Assembly (NCBI GenBank): GCA_023407175.1
Contig: JAEYMU010000056.1
Location: forward strand, 124,001-188,000
DNA length: 64,000 nucleotides
Direction: 5' to 3'
Source of the DNA: Bacillota bacterium
GTDB lineage: Bacteria > Bacillota_A > Clostridia > Lachnospirales > Lachnospiraceae
Under the pieces are notes generated by a model, which saw only the letters and a list, made by a program, of their open reading frames with translations, was not told the origin of the DNA and made no database searches. Made by a program: the position numbers and the translations under genes. Below are positions 55,104-63,972 of the stretch, piece after piece. Each line of letters opens with the position of its first letter. Position 1 is the stretch's first letter.

Positions 55104-55850
55104 CTATAGGAGTTTCTGTGAGCAAGACTCATAAGTATATCTCAAACGCTTCCGAGTGGAATCTCCATAGTTGATTGCTTCAACCGGACAATGATGAAGA
55201 CAACATAAGCAATTATCACATTTTGAGAGTATCCAAAACGGTTTGCTTTCTTTCATTTCAATCGCATGAACTGGACAATTCTTCTCACACAGCCTGCAAC
55301 TAATACAAGAACTATCCACCGTGAATGGTGAAGTGCTTCGAGCTTTCTCATATTGTGCGCGAATCTTAGGCGTTAATCGCCGCACGAGCCAGTTACTATG
55401 ATAGGGTTTTCGTTTTCCTTGAATGATTTTACTAAGGACTTTTTCTGCATAAATCAGTTTCTCTTTCTGAACCTTTAACGACGGTATATCATGTAGTATT
55501 GAATAGTTTGTGACCATGACAAGTGAATAGACAATTGGTTTGGGAAGTCCTTTTTCTAAAAATAGTTTTTCTATAGAAGCATCTCCTCCACCCAGATATC
55601 CGCCGCATGTGATAATAACAATTATTTTACTAACGTTATAAAATTCGCTTTTTCGAATGAATGTCTCCAGTCGGTTTGAGATTCCCCAAAAACAATTAAA
55701 GGTTACTAGAAACAGTGTCTCATCATTTTCCAGGTAAAATTGAGCGGGCTTTTCAAAGCTGCCGACATCTATCAGTTCCCCCTTCAATGTTTCGTGTAAT
55801 CTTAAAGCGACATGCCTGGAATTACCCGTTGAGCTATAGTATATGATCAT
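55104..55850 (-). CDS. EFR1-family flavodoxin-ferredoxin fusion
   Basis: The 248-residue protein opens with a flavodoxin-like FMN-binding start (IIYYSSTGNSRHVA) and a flavodoxin domain to ~150. The C-terminal ~70 residues carry two 4Fe-4S motifs: CISCRLCEKNCP and CDNCLCCLHHCP. Such EFR1-family proteins are common in anaerobic Clostridia as electron carriers; the redox partner is unknown. Confidence 0.92.
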   Translation of the reverse strand: MIIYYSSTGNSRHVALRLHETLKGELIDVGSFEKPAQFYLENDETLFLVTFNCFWGISNRLETFIRKSEFYNVSKIIVIITCGGYLGGGDASIEKLFLEKGLPKPIVYSLVMVTNYSILHDIPSLKVQKEKLIYAEKVLSKIIQGKRKPYHSNWLVRRLTPKIRAQYEKARSTSPFTVDSSCISCRLCEKNCPVHAIEMKESKPFWILSKCDNCLCCLHHCPVEAINYGDSTRKRLRYTYESCSQKLL

Positions 55851-55948
55851 TACAACATCCCCTCTCTTATGCTGCTATTCCTTGTTGATAAATGAATTCA
55901 ATTAAGGATATTCACAAGTAAATTTTTGTTTATCAATTGGAGTCTATA

Positions 55949-56425
55949 TTACTGTAAATAATGCACCATAATATATTCTTCTTCATTTTCATCAACTATT
56001 TGGAAGCCTGCCTTCTGATACATATTTAATGCATAATTTGCTTTTTGTACTGCTAAAGATGCTTTTGAATATCCTGCCTGTCTCAAATGTGTAAGCATCA
56101 TTTTCATCATTTCTGTTCCAATGCCCAAACCCCGAAATTCTCTATAAAGTGATATGGAGAATTCCGGTGTGGTTTCATCCACACTTCCGTATCCTTTAAT
56201 ATTTCTCACCCAAACAGCTCCAACTATTTTTCCATCAACTTCGGCGCACAAGCAAAAATCATCCTTCTTACTTCCGAAATTCTCAATGTATACTTGAAGT
56301 TCTGGTTTTTTAACAATTGACCTTGGTACGAGGTTAGTTTCGTCTGGTTGAAATATTGCTTCATACAAAAAATTTTCAAGAAGCGGATATTCCTGTAATT
56401 GCATTTCTCTAATAATATATTTCAT
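55949..56425 (-). CDS. GNAT-family N-acetyltransferase
   Basis: The 158-residue protein has the acetyl-CoA pyrophosphate loop [18 protein letters not shown] and the C-terminal [19 protein letters not shown] strand-helix, both diagnostic for GNAT acetyltransferases. Substrate unknown. It is divergent from none of its neighbours, and lies alone. Confidence 0.9.
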   Translation of the reverse strand: MKYIIREMQLQEYPLLENFLYEAIFQPDETNLVPRSIVKKPELQVYIENFGSKKDDFCLCAEVDGKIVGAVWVRNIKGYGSVDETTPEFSISLYREFRGLGIGTEMMKMMLTHLRQAGYSKASLAVQKANYALNMYQKAGFQIVDENEEEYIMVHYLQ

Positions 56426-56513
56426 ATATACCTCCCCCGCAGAAAACGGCCATAGTGAGGATGGCGCTTCCCTTCACAGGTTGTTTCAAAGTAAAAAATA
56501 GTATTGACTTCCC

Positions 56514-57377
56514 CTACCAATTATTTTTTAGCCAGCCTAATGTTTTTTTCCATGATAATATACGACTCTCATCACACTTTTCGGGATACTTTTTCTCAAT
56601 AGTAAAATACTTTTCCATTCCTGTATGTATAGGTAAAATAAGATGGCTTGCATATTCATAATTCAAATGTTCATAAGGATAAGCAAAGTGCTTTTCTTTT
56701 AATCTCTGCATCATTCGTTCACTTGATGAACGACTTGTCCATATGCGGTCATCTTGTGCAGATATAAATAGAACTGAACCATTAATATTTTCAACCTGAA
56801 TAGCAGCTTCTTTTTTGGCATTTTTTAATGGTTCTTCATACAAAAAGCACATATCCACCTGTCGTTCTTTAATACACTTGGCCATCAAACGAAACAATTT
56901 CATTTTTAATGGAATATATGGTAATTCCTGGCCCTGGTAACTCCAACTGGCTGTTCCTGTCAAACGGCTGTTTACAGTCAGTCCTTCAACCACGTAATCA
57001 AGGGGAGAAACAGCCACTACACAAGTTATTTCACCGAGTAGACTCGCAGCAGTCAGCGCATATTCTGCGCCTTTGGAAACACCATAAACGCCTACCTTTT
57101 TATATCCTTGTTCCAAAAGATATGTATAGGCTTTTCGCAATAATTCCACAGGTATTCTGTCTATGCTTTTCGGTAATCCCTCAACATTCCAATATGCCAA
57201 AGCCAATGCGTTGACCCCATAGTTACAAAATAATTCTGCAAGCTTTTGCGTCAGTTCATATTTACCATCGCTGCCACCTAAAATAATCAGTACCTTATCC
57301 GGTATTTCGGATTTTTCTGCTTGATACAGGTCTGCATATATTTCTGTTGCATGAAAATTCACGTGTATTTTATTCAT
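56514..57377 (-). CDS. BAAT-C-type alpha/beta hydrolase
   Basis: The 287-residue protein has the nucleophile elbow [13 protein letters not shown], an acid residue in [12 protein letters not shown] and a His in [10 protein letters not shown], the triad of the acyl-CoA thioester hydrolase/BAAT C-terminal family. The N-terminal immunoglobulin-like domain of the eukaryotic enzymes is missing, as in many bacterial forms. The acyl substrate is unknown. Confidence 0.86.
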   Translation of the reverse strand: MNKIHVNFHATEIYADLYQAEKSEIPDKVLIILGGSDGKYELTQKLAELFCNYGVNALALAYWNVEGLPKSIDRIPVELLRKAYTYLLEQGYKKVGVYGVSKGAEYALTAASLLGEITCVVAVSPLDYVVEGLTVNSRLTGTASWSYQGQELPYIPLKMKLFRLMAKCIKERQVDMCFLYEEPLKNAKKEAAIQVENINGSVLFISAQDDRIWTSRSSSERMMQRLKEKHFAYPYEHLNYEYASHLILPIHTGMEKYFTIEKKYPEKCDESRILSWKKTLGWLKNNW

Positions 57378-57507
57378 CAGCTATACCTTCTTAATATAAT
57401 TTCTAAATTAAATGATATCATATTAGATAAAATAAATAAACCATATGTACCAGTAATCCGCATATGCTAATCATCGATGTGTACCTTCTATCCTTGAAGC
57501 AGAAACA

Positions 57508-57569
57508 GGGAGATAACCCGCTCATAAAAGAGGTATGCATGCTGAAGCGTGACATGCGGGATATCTCCC
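57508..57569. repeat. Long hairpin in intergenic region
   Basis: GGGAGATAaCCCGC (57508-57521) pairs with GCGGGaTATCTCCC (57556-57569), one A-A mismatch, and the loop contains further GCATG/CATGC pairing. It lies in the 287-bp gap between two leftward genes and would be transcribed after the CmpB-like gene. No long U-run follows, so function is open. The rest of this gap holds nothing else I can support. Confidence 0.55.
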
Positions 57570-57664
57570 CAGCCTTAGCAGAAAGGATTTGCCCATGCGT
57601 GTGCAGTTAAATGGAACATACATCAGTTGCCTATTCCGGAGCCATATAAGAGGGAGGGGTCCGG

Positions 57665-58072
57665 CTAAAAGAAGACATAATGCGGGAGCTCCTCATGAAA
57701 CAGCCAATGCCTTAGCCAGTCATCAAATACGATTGCGCCCACAGATAATATGCACCAGACAAAAAAGAAGGGGACACATATCTGTCCCAGGATATCATAT
57801 TCTGCATAATTCCACACATTCCATTTTAACCAAAGATTTACGATACAGCCGGTAACAAATTCCAGTGTCGTAACAAGGCCGCCGCCAATGATTGCCTGCA
57901 GCCAGAGAGGCGTCTTCCAGGATAATATTTTGTTGATTAACCCCAAACTGACAAAGCATAATCCTCCCAGAAAAAACATGGTCCAATGTGTATTTTCTCT
58001 ATACAACAATTCAAATATGATATAAATAAAGCCGCCGATGAAAAATAATATCGAATACTTAATGATTTTCAT
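57665..58072 (-). CDS. CmpB-type putative ABC transporter permease (PF06541)
   Basis: ATG 58072, 5 nt after GGAGG, gives 135 residues. Four membrane helices and the family blocks LLYRENTHWTMFFLGGLCF, TLEFVTGCIVNLWLKWNVW and GQICVPFFFVWCILS place it in the CmpB-like family, whose transporter role is named but unproven. It lies opposite and upstream of the FprA gene. Confidence 0.82.
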   Translation of the reverse strand: MKIIKYSILFFIGGFIYIIFELLYRENTHWTMFFLGGLCFVSLGLINKILSWKTPLWLQAIIGGGLVTTLEFVTGCIVNLWLKWNVWNYAEYDILGQICVPFFFVWCILSVGAIVFDDWLRHWLFHEELPHYVFF

Positions 58073-58411
58073 AATAACCTCCATACTGCCAGTCGTATTT
58101 ACTTTCCCTGATATATACTCAGAAGCAGGTATCTTCTCTTCTGATATATTATATTTTTCTTTTCGTAAAAGCGGAACCGGCTGTCATTTACCGGAAGGAA
58201 TTTCTTGATGATATTATATTGATTAAAATGAATACGGCATTGTCCTAAAAAGCAGAAAAAATATACGACATATATCACAACAATAAATCTGAGAAACAAA
58301 AAAGTTTGTAAATAATGATTCAAATCACATTTTTCATTTTCTTTCTCGGTTATACTAACCTTACAAATCACAGAAAACTCGTTGTTATTTTAAAAAAGGA
58401 GGAATTTAATC

Positions 58412-59599
58412 ATGAAAAAACTTGTGAAAAATAATGTTTACTGGGTGGGCTTTATGGATTGGGAGCTGGAATCCTTCCATGGAGCGGATTATTCTATTAA
58501 TCACGGCTCAAGCCAGAATGCCTATTTAATTAAAGAAGAAAAGACCGTTCTCATTGATACGGTCTGGAAGCCCCATTCCACGGAATTTATCGATAACCTG
58601 GAAAAAGAGATTGATTTAAGGGAAATTGATTTTATTGTTGCCAATCATGGAGAAGTGGATCACAGCGGTTCTCTTCCTGCATTGATTGAGAAAATACCCA
58701 ATACTCCTATTTACTGTACGGCTAACGGGGTAAAATCCCTTACGGGGCAGTATCACCACCCTGAATGGAATTATCAGGTGGTGAAAACAGGGGATTCTAT
58801 TGATATTGGCAATGGAAAGAAGCTAGTCTTTGTAGAAATGAGAATGCTTCACTGGCCCGACAGCATGGCCACCTATTTGACAGGCGACAATATCCTTTTT
58901 TCCAATGACGCCTTTGGACAGCATTTTTCCGTGGAGGAATTGTTTAATGATAAGGCTGATCAGTGTAAGCTTTGGGAAGAAGCCATCAAATACTACGCCA
59001 ATATCTTAAACCCCTTTTCTCCCCTTGTGAAAAAGAAAATTGAGGAAATACAGGGGATGAACCTGCCCATCGATATCATTGCTACCAGCCACGGCTCCAT
59101 TTGGAGAGAAAATCCGTTACAGATCGTGGAAAAATATTATGAATGGTCCCAGAACTATCAGGAGGATCAAATCACCGTTGTTTATGATACTATGTGGGAT
59201 GGGACGAAACAGCTGGCTCATAAGATCAGCGCTGAAATTGCCCGAATTTCACCGGATACCCGGGTGAAAATTTATAATATTTCTAAGATAAACAAGAATG
59301 ATATTATGACAGAGGTGTTCAAATCAAAAGCAATCGCCCTGGGTTCCCCAACCGTAGGCGGCAACATCCTCTCTTCTGTGGGAGGGTGGCTTGATTTTCT
59401 GAAAGAGTTGAAATTTAAGGAGAAAAAGGCGGCTGTATTCGGATGCTACGGATGGAGCGGAGAGGGAACAAAGGTCCTTCGGGAACGGCTGACACAGGCC
59501 GGATTCTCCGTGCTGGAAACAGAAGCCAAATGCCTTTGGAACCCGAAAGAAGAGGATTTTCATAATGCTGCGGAAGTTGCCAGGGCCCTTTGCCAGTAA
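58412..59599 (+). CDS. fprA: FprA-type flavodiiron oxidase (O2/NO reductase)
   Basis: This enzyme detoxifies O2 or NO by reducing them. The 395-residue protein has a beta-lactamase-like di-iron domain with ligands H79, E81, D83 (NHGEVDH), H147, D166 and H227, all at the canonical numbers, and a C-terminal flavodoxin domain (VVYDTMWDGTKQLAHKI, PTVGGNILSSVGG). A rubredoxin domain is absent, so an external rubredoxin donates electrons. AAAGGAGG precedes the ATG. It is followed 250 bp later by hgcAB on the same strand. Confidence 0.96.
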   Translation: MKKLVKNNVYWVGFMDWELESFHGADYSINHGSSQNAYLIKEEKTVLIDTVWKPHSTEFIDNLEKEIDLREIDFIVANHGEVDHSGSLPALIEKIPNTPIYCTANGVKSLTGQYHHPEWNYQVVKTGDSIDIGNGKKLVFVEMRMLHWPDSMATYLTGDNILFSNDAFGQHFSVEELFNDKADQCKLWEEAIKYYANILNPFSPLVKKKIEEIQGMNLPIDIIATSHGSIWRENPLQIVEKYYEWSQNYQEDQITVVYDTMWDGTKQLAHKISAEIARISPDTRVKIYNISKINKNDIMTEVFKSKAIALGSPTVGGNILSSVGGWLDFLKELKFKEKKAAVFGCYGWSGEGTKVLRERLTQAGFSVLETEAKCLWNPKEEDFHNAAEVARALCQ

Positions 59600-59635
59600 A
59601 AACTTCCGAAGCATCCCCTAAATACACTTTTCAGA

Positions 59636-59664
59636 TTGACAAAAATTGTTTTGAATAATATAAT
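59636..59664 (+). promoter_or_regulatory. Consensus promoter of hgcAB
   Basis: TTGACA (59636-59641) and TATAAT (59659-59664) are perfect consensus boxes, 17 bp apart. The start point would be near 59671, leaving a ~182-nt leader before the hgcA ATG. Confidence 0.88.
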
Positions 59665-59667
59665 TAT

Positions 59668-59689
59668 CATATCAAAAATATTTGATGTG
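59668..59689 (+). promoter_or_regulatory. hgcAB operator 1 (ArsR-like palindrome)
   Basis: CATATCAAA and TTTGATGTG flank a 4-bp centre, AATA, in an inverted repeat with one mismatch. It begins three bases after the -10 box, over the transcription start, and so fits a repressor site. Confidence 0.75.
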
Positions 59690-59763
59690 ACGGGCATAGA
59701 AACCGAGTACGAAAAAAATGCTAAGGTATTTAAGAACAACCGGACCATTGCTGTGTTAAACAG

Positions 59764-59784
59764 GCCATCTATAAGATGGCTTTT
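59764..59784 (+). terminator. Hairpin terminator in hgcAB leader
   Basis: GCCATCT (59764-59770) and AGATGGC (59774-59780) form a 7-bp stem with a 3-nt loop, followed by TTTTCTT. It lies within the leader, 69 nt before hgcA, and a CTGT-ACAG hairpin sits just before it. It could end leader transcription conditionally (attenuation). Confidence 0.6.
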
Positions 59785-59795
59785 CTTCAACACTA

Positions 59796-59817
59796 CACAT
59801 CAATTTTTTTTGATATG
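59796..59817 (+). promoter_or_regulatory. hgcAB operator 2, inverted copy of operator 1
   Basis: This 22-bp site has arms CACATCAAT and TTTGATATG around TTTT. It matches the reverse complement of operator 1 at 20 of 22 positions. It lies between the leader hairpin and the hgcA ribosome site. Confidence 0.7.
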
Positions 59818-59852
59818 AGACAAGAACAGTTATTGTATCAGGAGGCGATATC

Positions 59853-60956
59853 ATGGAACAAAATGAAAACCAAGGGAGCTGCTGTACCTGTTCCTCCGGC
59901 TGCTGTAGCGGAGTTCAGATCCAGCCCATTCCAAAAGAACCCTACATAACAGGGATGAATACAACAATGATCGGGCCCGTCCCCCGTATTACTACCAAGC
60001 TTTCCTCCAGGGATATTTTAGGCACATGGAGGGTTCGTTGGGGAATCGGACGTATGAATTATAAGGTGGCACCCGGTCTTTACAGTGTGGGGACTCCGGA
60101 TGAAAATTCTCCAGTGCTGGTTACCGCAAATTATAAGCTAACCTTCGACAGCCTGCGGAAGGAGCTCACAAACCTAAGCCTATGGATTCTGGTGCTTGAT
60201 ACAAAGGGCGTGAATGTCTGGTGCGCAGCGGGAAAAGGTACCTTTGGTACGGATGAGCTTATTCAGCGCTTAAGTGCAGCAGGTCTGTCCGAGATTGTCA
60301 AACACAGAACACTAATCCTTCCCCAACTTGGTGCCACAGGGATTTCCGCACACGAGGTCACAAAGAAAAGCGGATTTCACGTTGTGTATGGCCCGGTACG
60401 GGCGCGGGATGTCAGAGCATTTCTCAATGCCGGAATGAAGGCAACACAGGAAATGAGGGAGGTACAGTTTACCTTTAAAGACAGGCTCGTGCTCACCCCG
60501 GTTGATTTTGTTCAGTGGATGAAACCGCTTCTGATTCTTTTGGGGATACTCTTTATTCTTAATGCACTTGGCTTGGGCCGCTTCGGAGCCACAGAGCTTC
60601 TGGCTTTTCTCGGTGCTGTGGCTTCCGGATGTGTGCTTACCCCAGCCCTACTTCCGTGGATACCGGGACACGCATTTGCATTCAAAGGCTTTGTTATCGG
60701 ACTTTTATGGGCTTTGACCGTTATTCTTTTCATAGGCGGAATCTCACAGACAGGAATTCTGGAGACCTTGGCCTATCTGCTTTTGCTTCCGACGATTTCG
60801 GCCTATACAGCCATGAATTTTACAGGGAGCTCCACTTATACCTCTCCTTCTGGGGTCAATAAGGAAATGCGGATTGCAATCCCAATCATGCTGGCCGCAT
60901 CTGCTTGCGGCATGCTGCTTCTCATCACAAGTAATGTTCTCAAAGCTGTTCTGTGA
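59853..60956 (+). CDS. hgcA: HgcA, corrinoid mercury-methylation protein
   Basis: HgcA transfers a methyl group from a corrinoid to Hg(II), producing methylmercury, together with HgcB. The 367-residue protein has the diagnostic cap-helix motif NVWCAAGK with the corrinoid-coordinating Cys124, then EVTKKSGFHVVYGPVRARDV in the corrinoid-binding domain and five C-terminal membrane helices (from ~215). A ~30-residue N-terminal extension carries five Cys as CCTC-SSG-CC (10-18). GGAGG lies 7 nt before the ATG. hgcB follows by 11 bp. Strongly supported by both motif and partner. Confidence 0.97.
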   Translation: MEQNENQGSCCTCSSGCCSGVQIQPIPKEPYITGMNTTMIGPVPRITTKLSSRDILGTWRVRWGIGRMNYKVAPGLYSVGTPDENSPVLVTANYKLTFDSLRKELTNLSLWILVLDTKGVNVWCAAGKGTFGTDELIQRLSAAGLSEIVKHRTLILPQLGATGISAHEVTKKSGFHVVYGPVRARDVRAFLNAGMKATQEMREVQFTFKDRLVLTPVDFVQWMKPLLILLGILFILNALGLGRFGATELLAFLGAVASGCVLTPALLPWIPGHAFAFKGFVIGLLWALTVILFIGGISQTGILETLAYLLLLPTISAYTAMNFTGSSTYTSPSGVNKEMRIAIPIMLAASACGMLLLITSNVLKAVL

Positions 60957-60967
60957 GGTGATTTAGG

Positions 60968-61258
60968 ATGAAATATAAATACTTAAAAAATGTAGCAACA
61001 CTAAAACTTGACCAGAATAAATGTGTGGGCTGCGGGATGTGCCTGGAGGTTTGTCCCCATAATGTTTTTATACTGAACAAAGGAAAAGCTCAAATAAGCG
61101 ATCTGGATAGCTGCATGGAATGTGGAGCCTGTCTAAAGAATTGCGCATTTTCAGCCATCACCGTTTCGCCTGGCGTCGGATGTGCTTCCGCTATTATCAA
61201 AGGTCTGCTCACAGGGTCCGAACCCTCCTGTGATTGTTCCGGCGGCGATTGCTGCTAG
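60968..61258 (+). CDS. hgcB: HgcB, ferredoxin-like mercury-methylation partner
   Basis: HgcB supplies electrons and Hg(II) to HgcA. The 96-residue protein has two 4Fe-4S motifs (C19-x2-C22-x2-C25-x3-C29 and C49-x2-C52-x2-C55-x3-C59), the signature CMECGAC at residues 49-55, the third-site C72 (VGCAS), and a C-terminal CDCSGGDCC ending in the vicinal C95-C96 that bind Hg in characterised HgcB. All features are intact. It follows hgcA in the same operon. Confidence 0.97.
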   Translation: MKYKYLKNVATLKLDQNKCVGCGMCLEVCPHNVFILNKGKAQISDLDSCMECGACLKNCAFSAITVSPGVGCASAIIKGLLTGSEPSCDCSGGDCC

Positions 61259-61418
61259 GAAAATTAGACTCTCCTAATGAGTAGGCGGTGAAATCGCTTG
61301 GTCATATTAATAAAATCTTGATATTTCTTAATAAAAAAGTAATTGTTTTTATTATTTAATTTGGCTATCATATAATTAAATTATAGAAACTGTTAACTTT
61401 TATCAAAGGAGGATCTAT

Positions 61419-63953
61419 ATGCTAAGCAACATAAAAGATGTCGCTGATAAAAGAAGATATTTTTATAGTACTCTTCTTTTTATATTGATATTAACTGCTA
61501 TGGTATTCCTGCCAAAGAAAGCATACGCGGCTGATGACACCGTATATCAAGATGGAATGTACTGCTATAAAATCACAGATGACACTAAAAAAGAAGTGCT
61601 CCTGGTTGGTATTGATTATACGAAACCCATGAAGGAGTTATCAATTCCCGGCAAAGCACTGATTAACGGAACAGAATATACCGTATCTGAGGTGAATTTT
61701 CTATATGGGTATGATAGGAATGAAGCTTATCAGGAATTTTATCAATCTGTAGAAAAGCTTAAAATACTTGATAACTTTACCGGAACACTGCAGAATCCTT
61801 TATATGTATTCGAGAATATAAAAACGGTGGAATTATCAGGCAAGAATTCATTACCAAAGAAAATATATGTGTCAGTTTGGAATGGGGAAAAAAATCCGGA
61901 CATCTTATTTTTAGTTCCGGAAGGCTATGAGAAGGAATATAAAAATATCATCGATATCTCTATGGATTATTATGTTTATAGTGATTTATACGAACATACG
62001 ATTAAAATGACACCGACGATTGCTGCTTCTGAAGCAGCCGTAGAATATGGATGCTTTAACATTGACGGTTTGATCTATCAGGTAACCGTTTCTGCAAAGG
62101 ACGGAAACGGTAAAGTTCAACTGATTGGCCTCAATAAAATATTATATACCTCTTACCTTGATTTACCGGAACAGGTCAAGAATAACGGATATACCTATAA
62201 ATTAACGAAAATCTGCCAATTTGGACTGGTTGGTTGTATGGCACCCGTTGTAGTCGTACCCAATACAGTAACTGAGATGGAATCCGGTTCCTTTGGTGTT
62301 AGTGTTGAATTACTTTTCTTATCAAAGAACTGTAAGGTAATCCCCTCCCGGTTGATTACCGATGAAAATTATGAAAGCAATCTTCGGTTTGTATCTGTAC
62401 CGGAAGGGGTAACTACTCTCTCGGAGAATGCTTTTAATTTTAATAACCGCAATCAATCCAGCGTCATCCTTCCAACTACCATTAAGTCCGTCGGTAAGAA
62501 ATCATTATATGGCTTAAAGCTGGTTACCTTCCTTAATAAAAAACCCGTTGCAAATATAGCTTCCGCTATAAAAGAAGGTACAACGGTTAAGGTAAATAAA
62601 TCGGTACTCTCCGCTTATAAAAAACAATTCAGCAAAGGCATTTCCGTAGTTGCTGCAAAAGACATCGTAAAATCCACTGCGATAACAGTCAGTAAATCCA
62701 GTTTAAAGCTGGATACCTCCGGCACCTATACATTAAAAGGCTCCCTGACGAAAGGTTCCACTGAAACCGTATATTGGTTATCAACCGATACTGACATTTT
62801 TGATATATCAAGTAAAGGGGTTATTAATCCAAAGAGGGCAGGGACCGCTTATGCTGTTGCATATACCAGAACCTCGGGACTGCAAAAGCCGGTAAAGGTA
62901 ACTGTTACGGATAAATTCATCTCGGAAGGCATTTTTACATTTAAAATATCCGATGCACTGAATAGAAAGGTTACCCTCTGTTCCATTAAGCCAAAATCAA
63001 CAACAAAGCAAGTAAATATTCCCGAAACAATTACTTATAATAAAAAAGCCTATACCGTAACAGGTGTTATTGCCGACTTAGAGAACACCGGTGTTCCGCT
63101 AATCAGTGACACGTATAAGAACAATAATATTACCGAAATTATTTTTCCAAAGACGATTACCGGTACCGTTGGTTATCTGGGATTTATGAAAAACATAAAA
63201 AGTATAACTTTTAAAGGAACTAAGGCTCCGGATAATATACGAGATTGGTATGCTGATGGTGGATTACTGGCATTTCAAGCGGTAATTAAGGTCCCCGCCA
63301 AATGTTATGCTTCTTATAACTCAGCACTATGGACGAGCGGCGATTATGATGCCTACTATACGGTTAATTATGGTTGCAGTCTGGATTTTAATATATTAGA
63401 AACAGGAAATGATCAGCTAAATCAATTTGCTGTAGACGGTATCCTATACACTGTGACAAAGAAAGCCGGAACAGGAAAAGGTGAGGTAAGCGTTAAGGGT
63501 GCTGATGTTAATCTGAATGAAATAAATGTGGGTGGCACCGTAAAAAGCGGTAAATATTCCTATAATGTAACTGAAATTAAAGCAAGGGCTTTCTATTGCA
63601 GCAATGCAAAAAAAATCACTCTGGGGGATACGATAACGAAAATAGGTGCTAACGTATTTAATGAAAAGGTCGAATATATTAAATGGTCTAAGAATTGTAA
63701 AACAATTTCCAGCGGTATTTTTACACCCTCATGGGAAATTGATAAAATGATTTATTCAGAGCAAATAAAATTTACTTCAAAAGATGATTTTTATTCCCTA
63801 AAGACCTTTATCATTCCTGATGGTGTGACTAAAATTAAAGGAAACGTATTTCAGACGGGATTTGGCAATCTTAAATCAATAACAATTCCAAAGTCCGTTA
63901 CTTCGGTTGATAAAAACGCATTTAATACTGCAACGGAAGTTAGATACGAATAA
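61419..63953 (+). CDS. BspA-like surface protein with LRR_5 and Big2-like domains
   Basis: The 844-residue exported protein starts after AAAGGAGG and has a signal peptide (about 1-38, ending YAA). LRR_5-type segments (such as IIFPKTITGTVGYLGFMKNIKSI and ITIPKSVTSVDKNAFN, cited in part) are split by a Big2-like Ig domain (about 425-500). It shares architecture with the 921-residue protein at 32740 but has fewer, more diverged repeats. Probably a cell-surface or secreted adhesin; no sortase motif. Confidence 0.88.
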   Translation: MLSNIKDVADKRRYFYSTLLFILILTAMVFLPKKAYAADDTVYQDGMYCYKITDDTKKEVLLVGIDYTKPMKELSIPGKALINGTEYTVSEVNFLYGYDRNEAYQEFYQSVEKLKILDNFTGTLQNPLYVFENIKTVELSGKNSLPKKIYVSVWNGEKNPDILFLVPEGYEKEYKNIIDISMDYYVYSDLYEHTIKMTPTIAASEAAVEYGCFNIDGLIYQVTVSAKDGNGKVQLIGLNKILYTSYLDLPEQVKNNGYTYKLTKICQFGLVGCMAPVVVVPNTVTEMESGSFGVSVELLFLSKNCKVIPSRLITDENYESNLRFVSVPEGVTTLSENAFNFNNRNQSSVILPTTIKSVGKKSLYGLKLVTFLNKKPVANIASAIKEGTTVKVNKSVLSAYKKQFSKGISVVAAKDIVKSTAITVSKSSLKLDTSGTYTLKGSLTKGSTETVYWLSTDTDIFDISSKGVINPKRAGTAYAVAYTRTSGLQKPVKVTVTDKFISEGIFTFKISDALNRKVTLCSIKPKSTTKQVNIPETITYNKKAYTVTGVIADLENTGVPLISDTYKNNNITEIIFPKTITGTVGYLGFMKNIKSITFKGTKAPDNIRDWYADGGLLAFQAVIKVPAKCYASYNSALWTSGDYDAYYTVNYGCSLDFNILETGNDQLNQFAVDGILYTVTKKAGTGKGEVSVKGADVNLNEINVGGTVKSGKYSYNVTEIKARAFYCSNAKKITLGDTITKIGANVFNEKVEYIKWSKNCKTISSGIFTPSWEIDKMIYSEQIKFTSKDDFYSLKTFIIPDGVTKIKGNVFQTGFGNLKSITIPKSVTSVDKNAFNTATEVRYE

Positions 63954-63972
63954 GTCAGATAAATTCATTAAA

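Noticed and set aside
58099..58371. 90-residue frame opposite the fprA upstream region
   Set aside because: Rich in Phe, Tyr, Ile and Lys in AT-rich sequence, with no ribosome site or family resemblance; it also covers the likely fprA promoter.
59636..59818. Small open frame in the hgcAB leader
   Set aside because: Its first codon is the -35 box and it runs through the -10, both operators and the terminator, so it cannot be translated from the mapped promoter.
59600..59852. Cobalamin or SAM riboswitch before hgcA
   Set aside because: No B12-box or SAM-box sequence is visible; only the operators and a short hairpin are seen.
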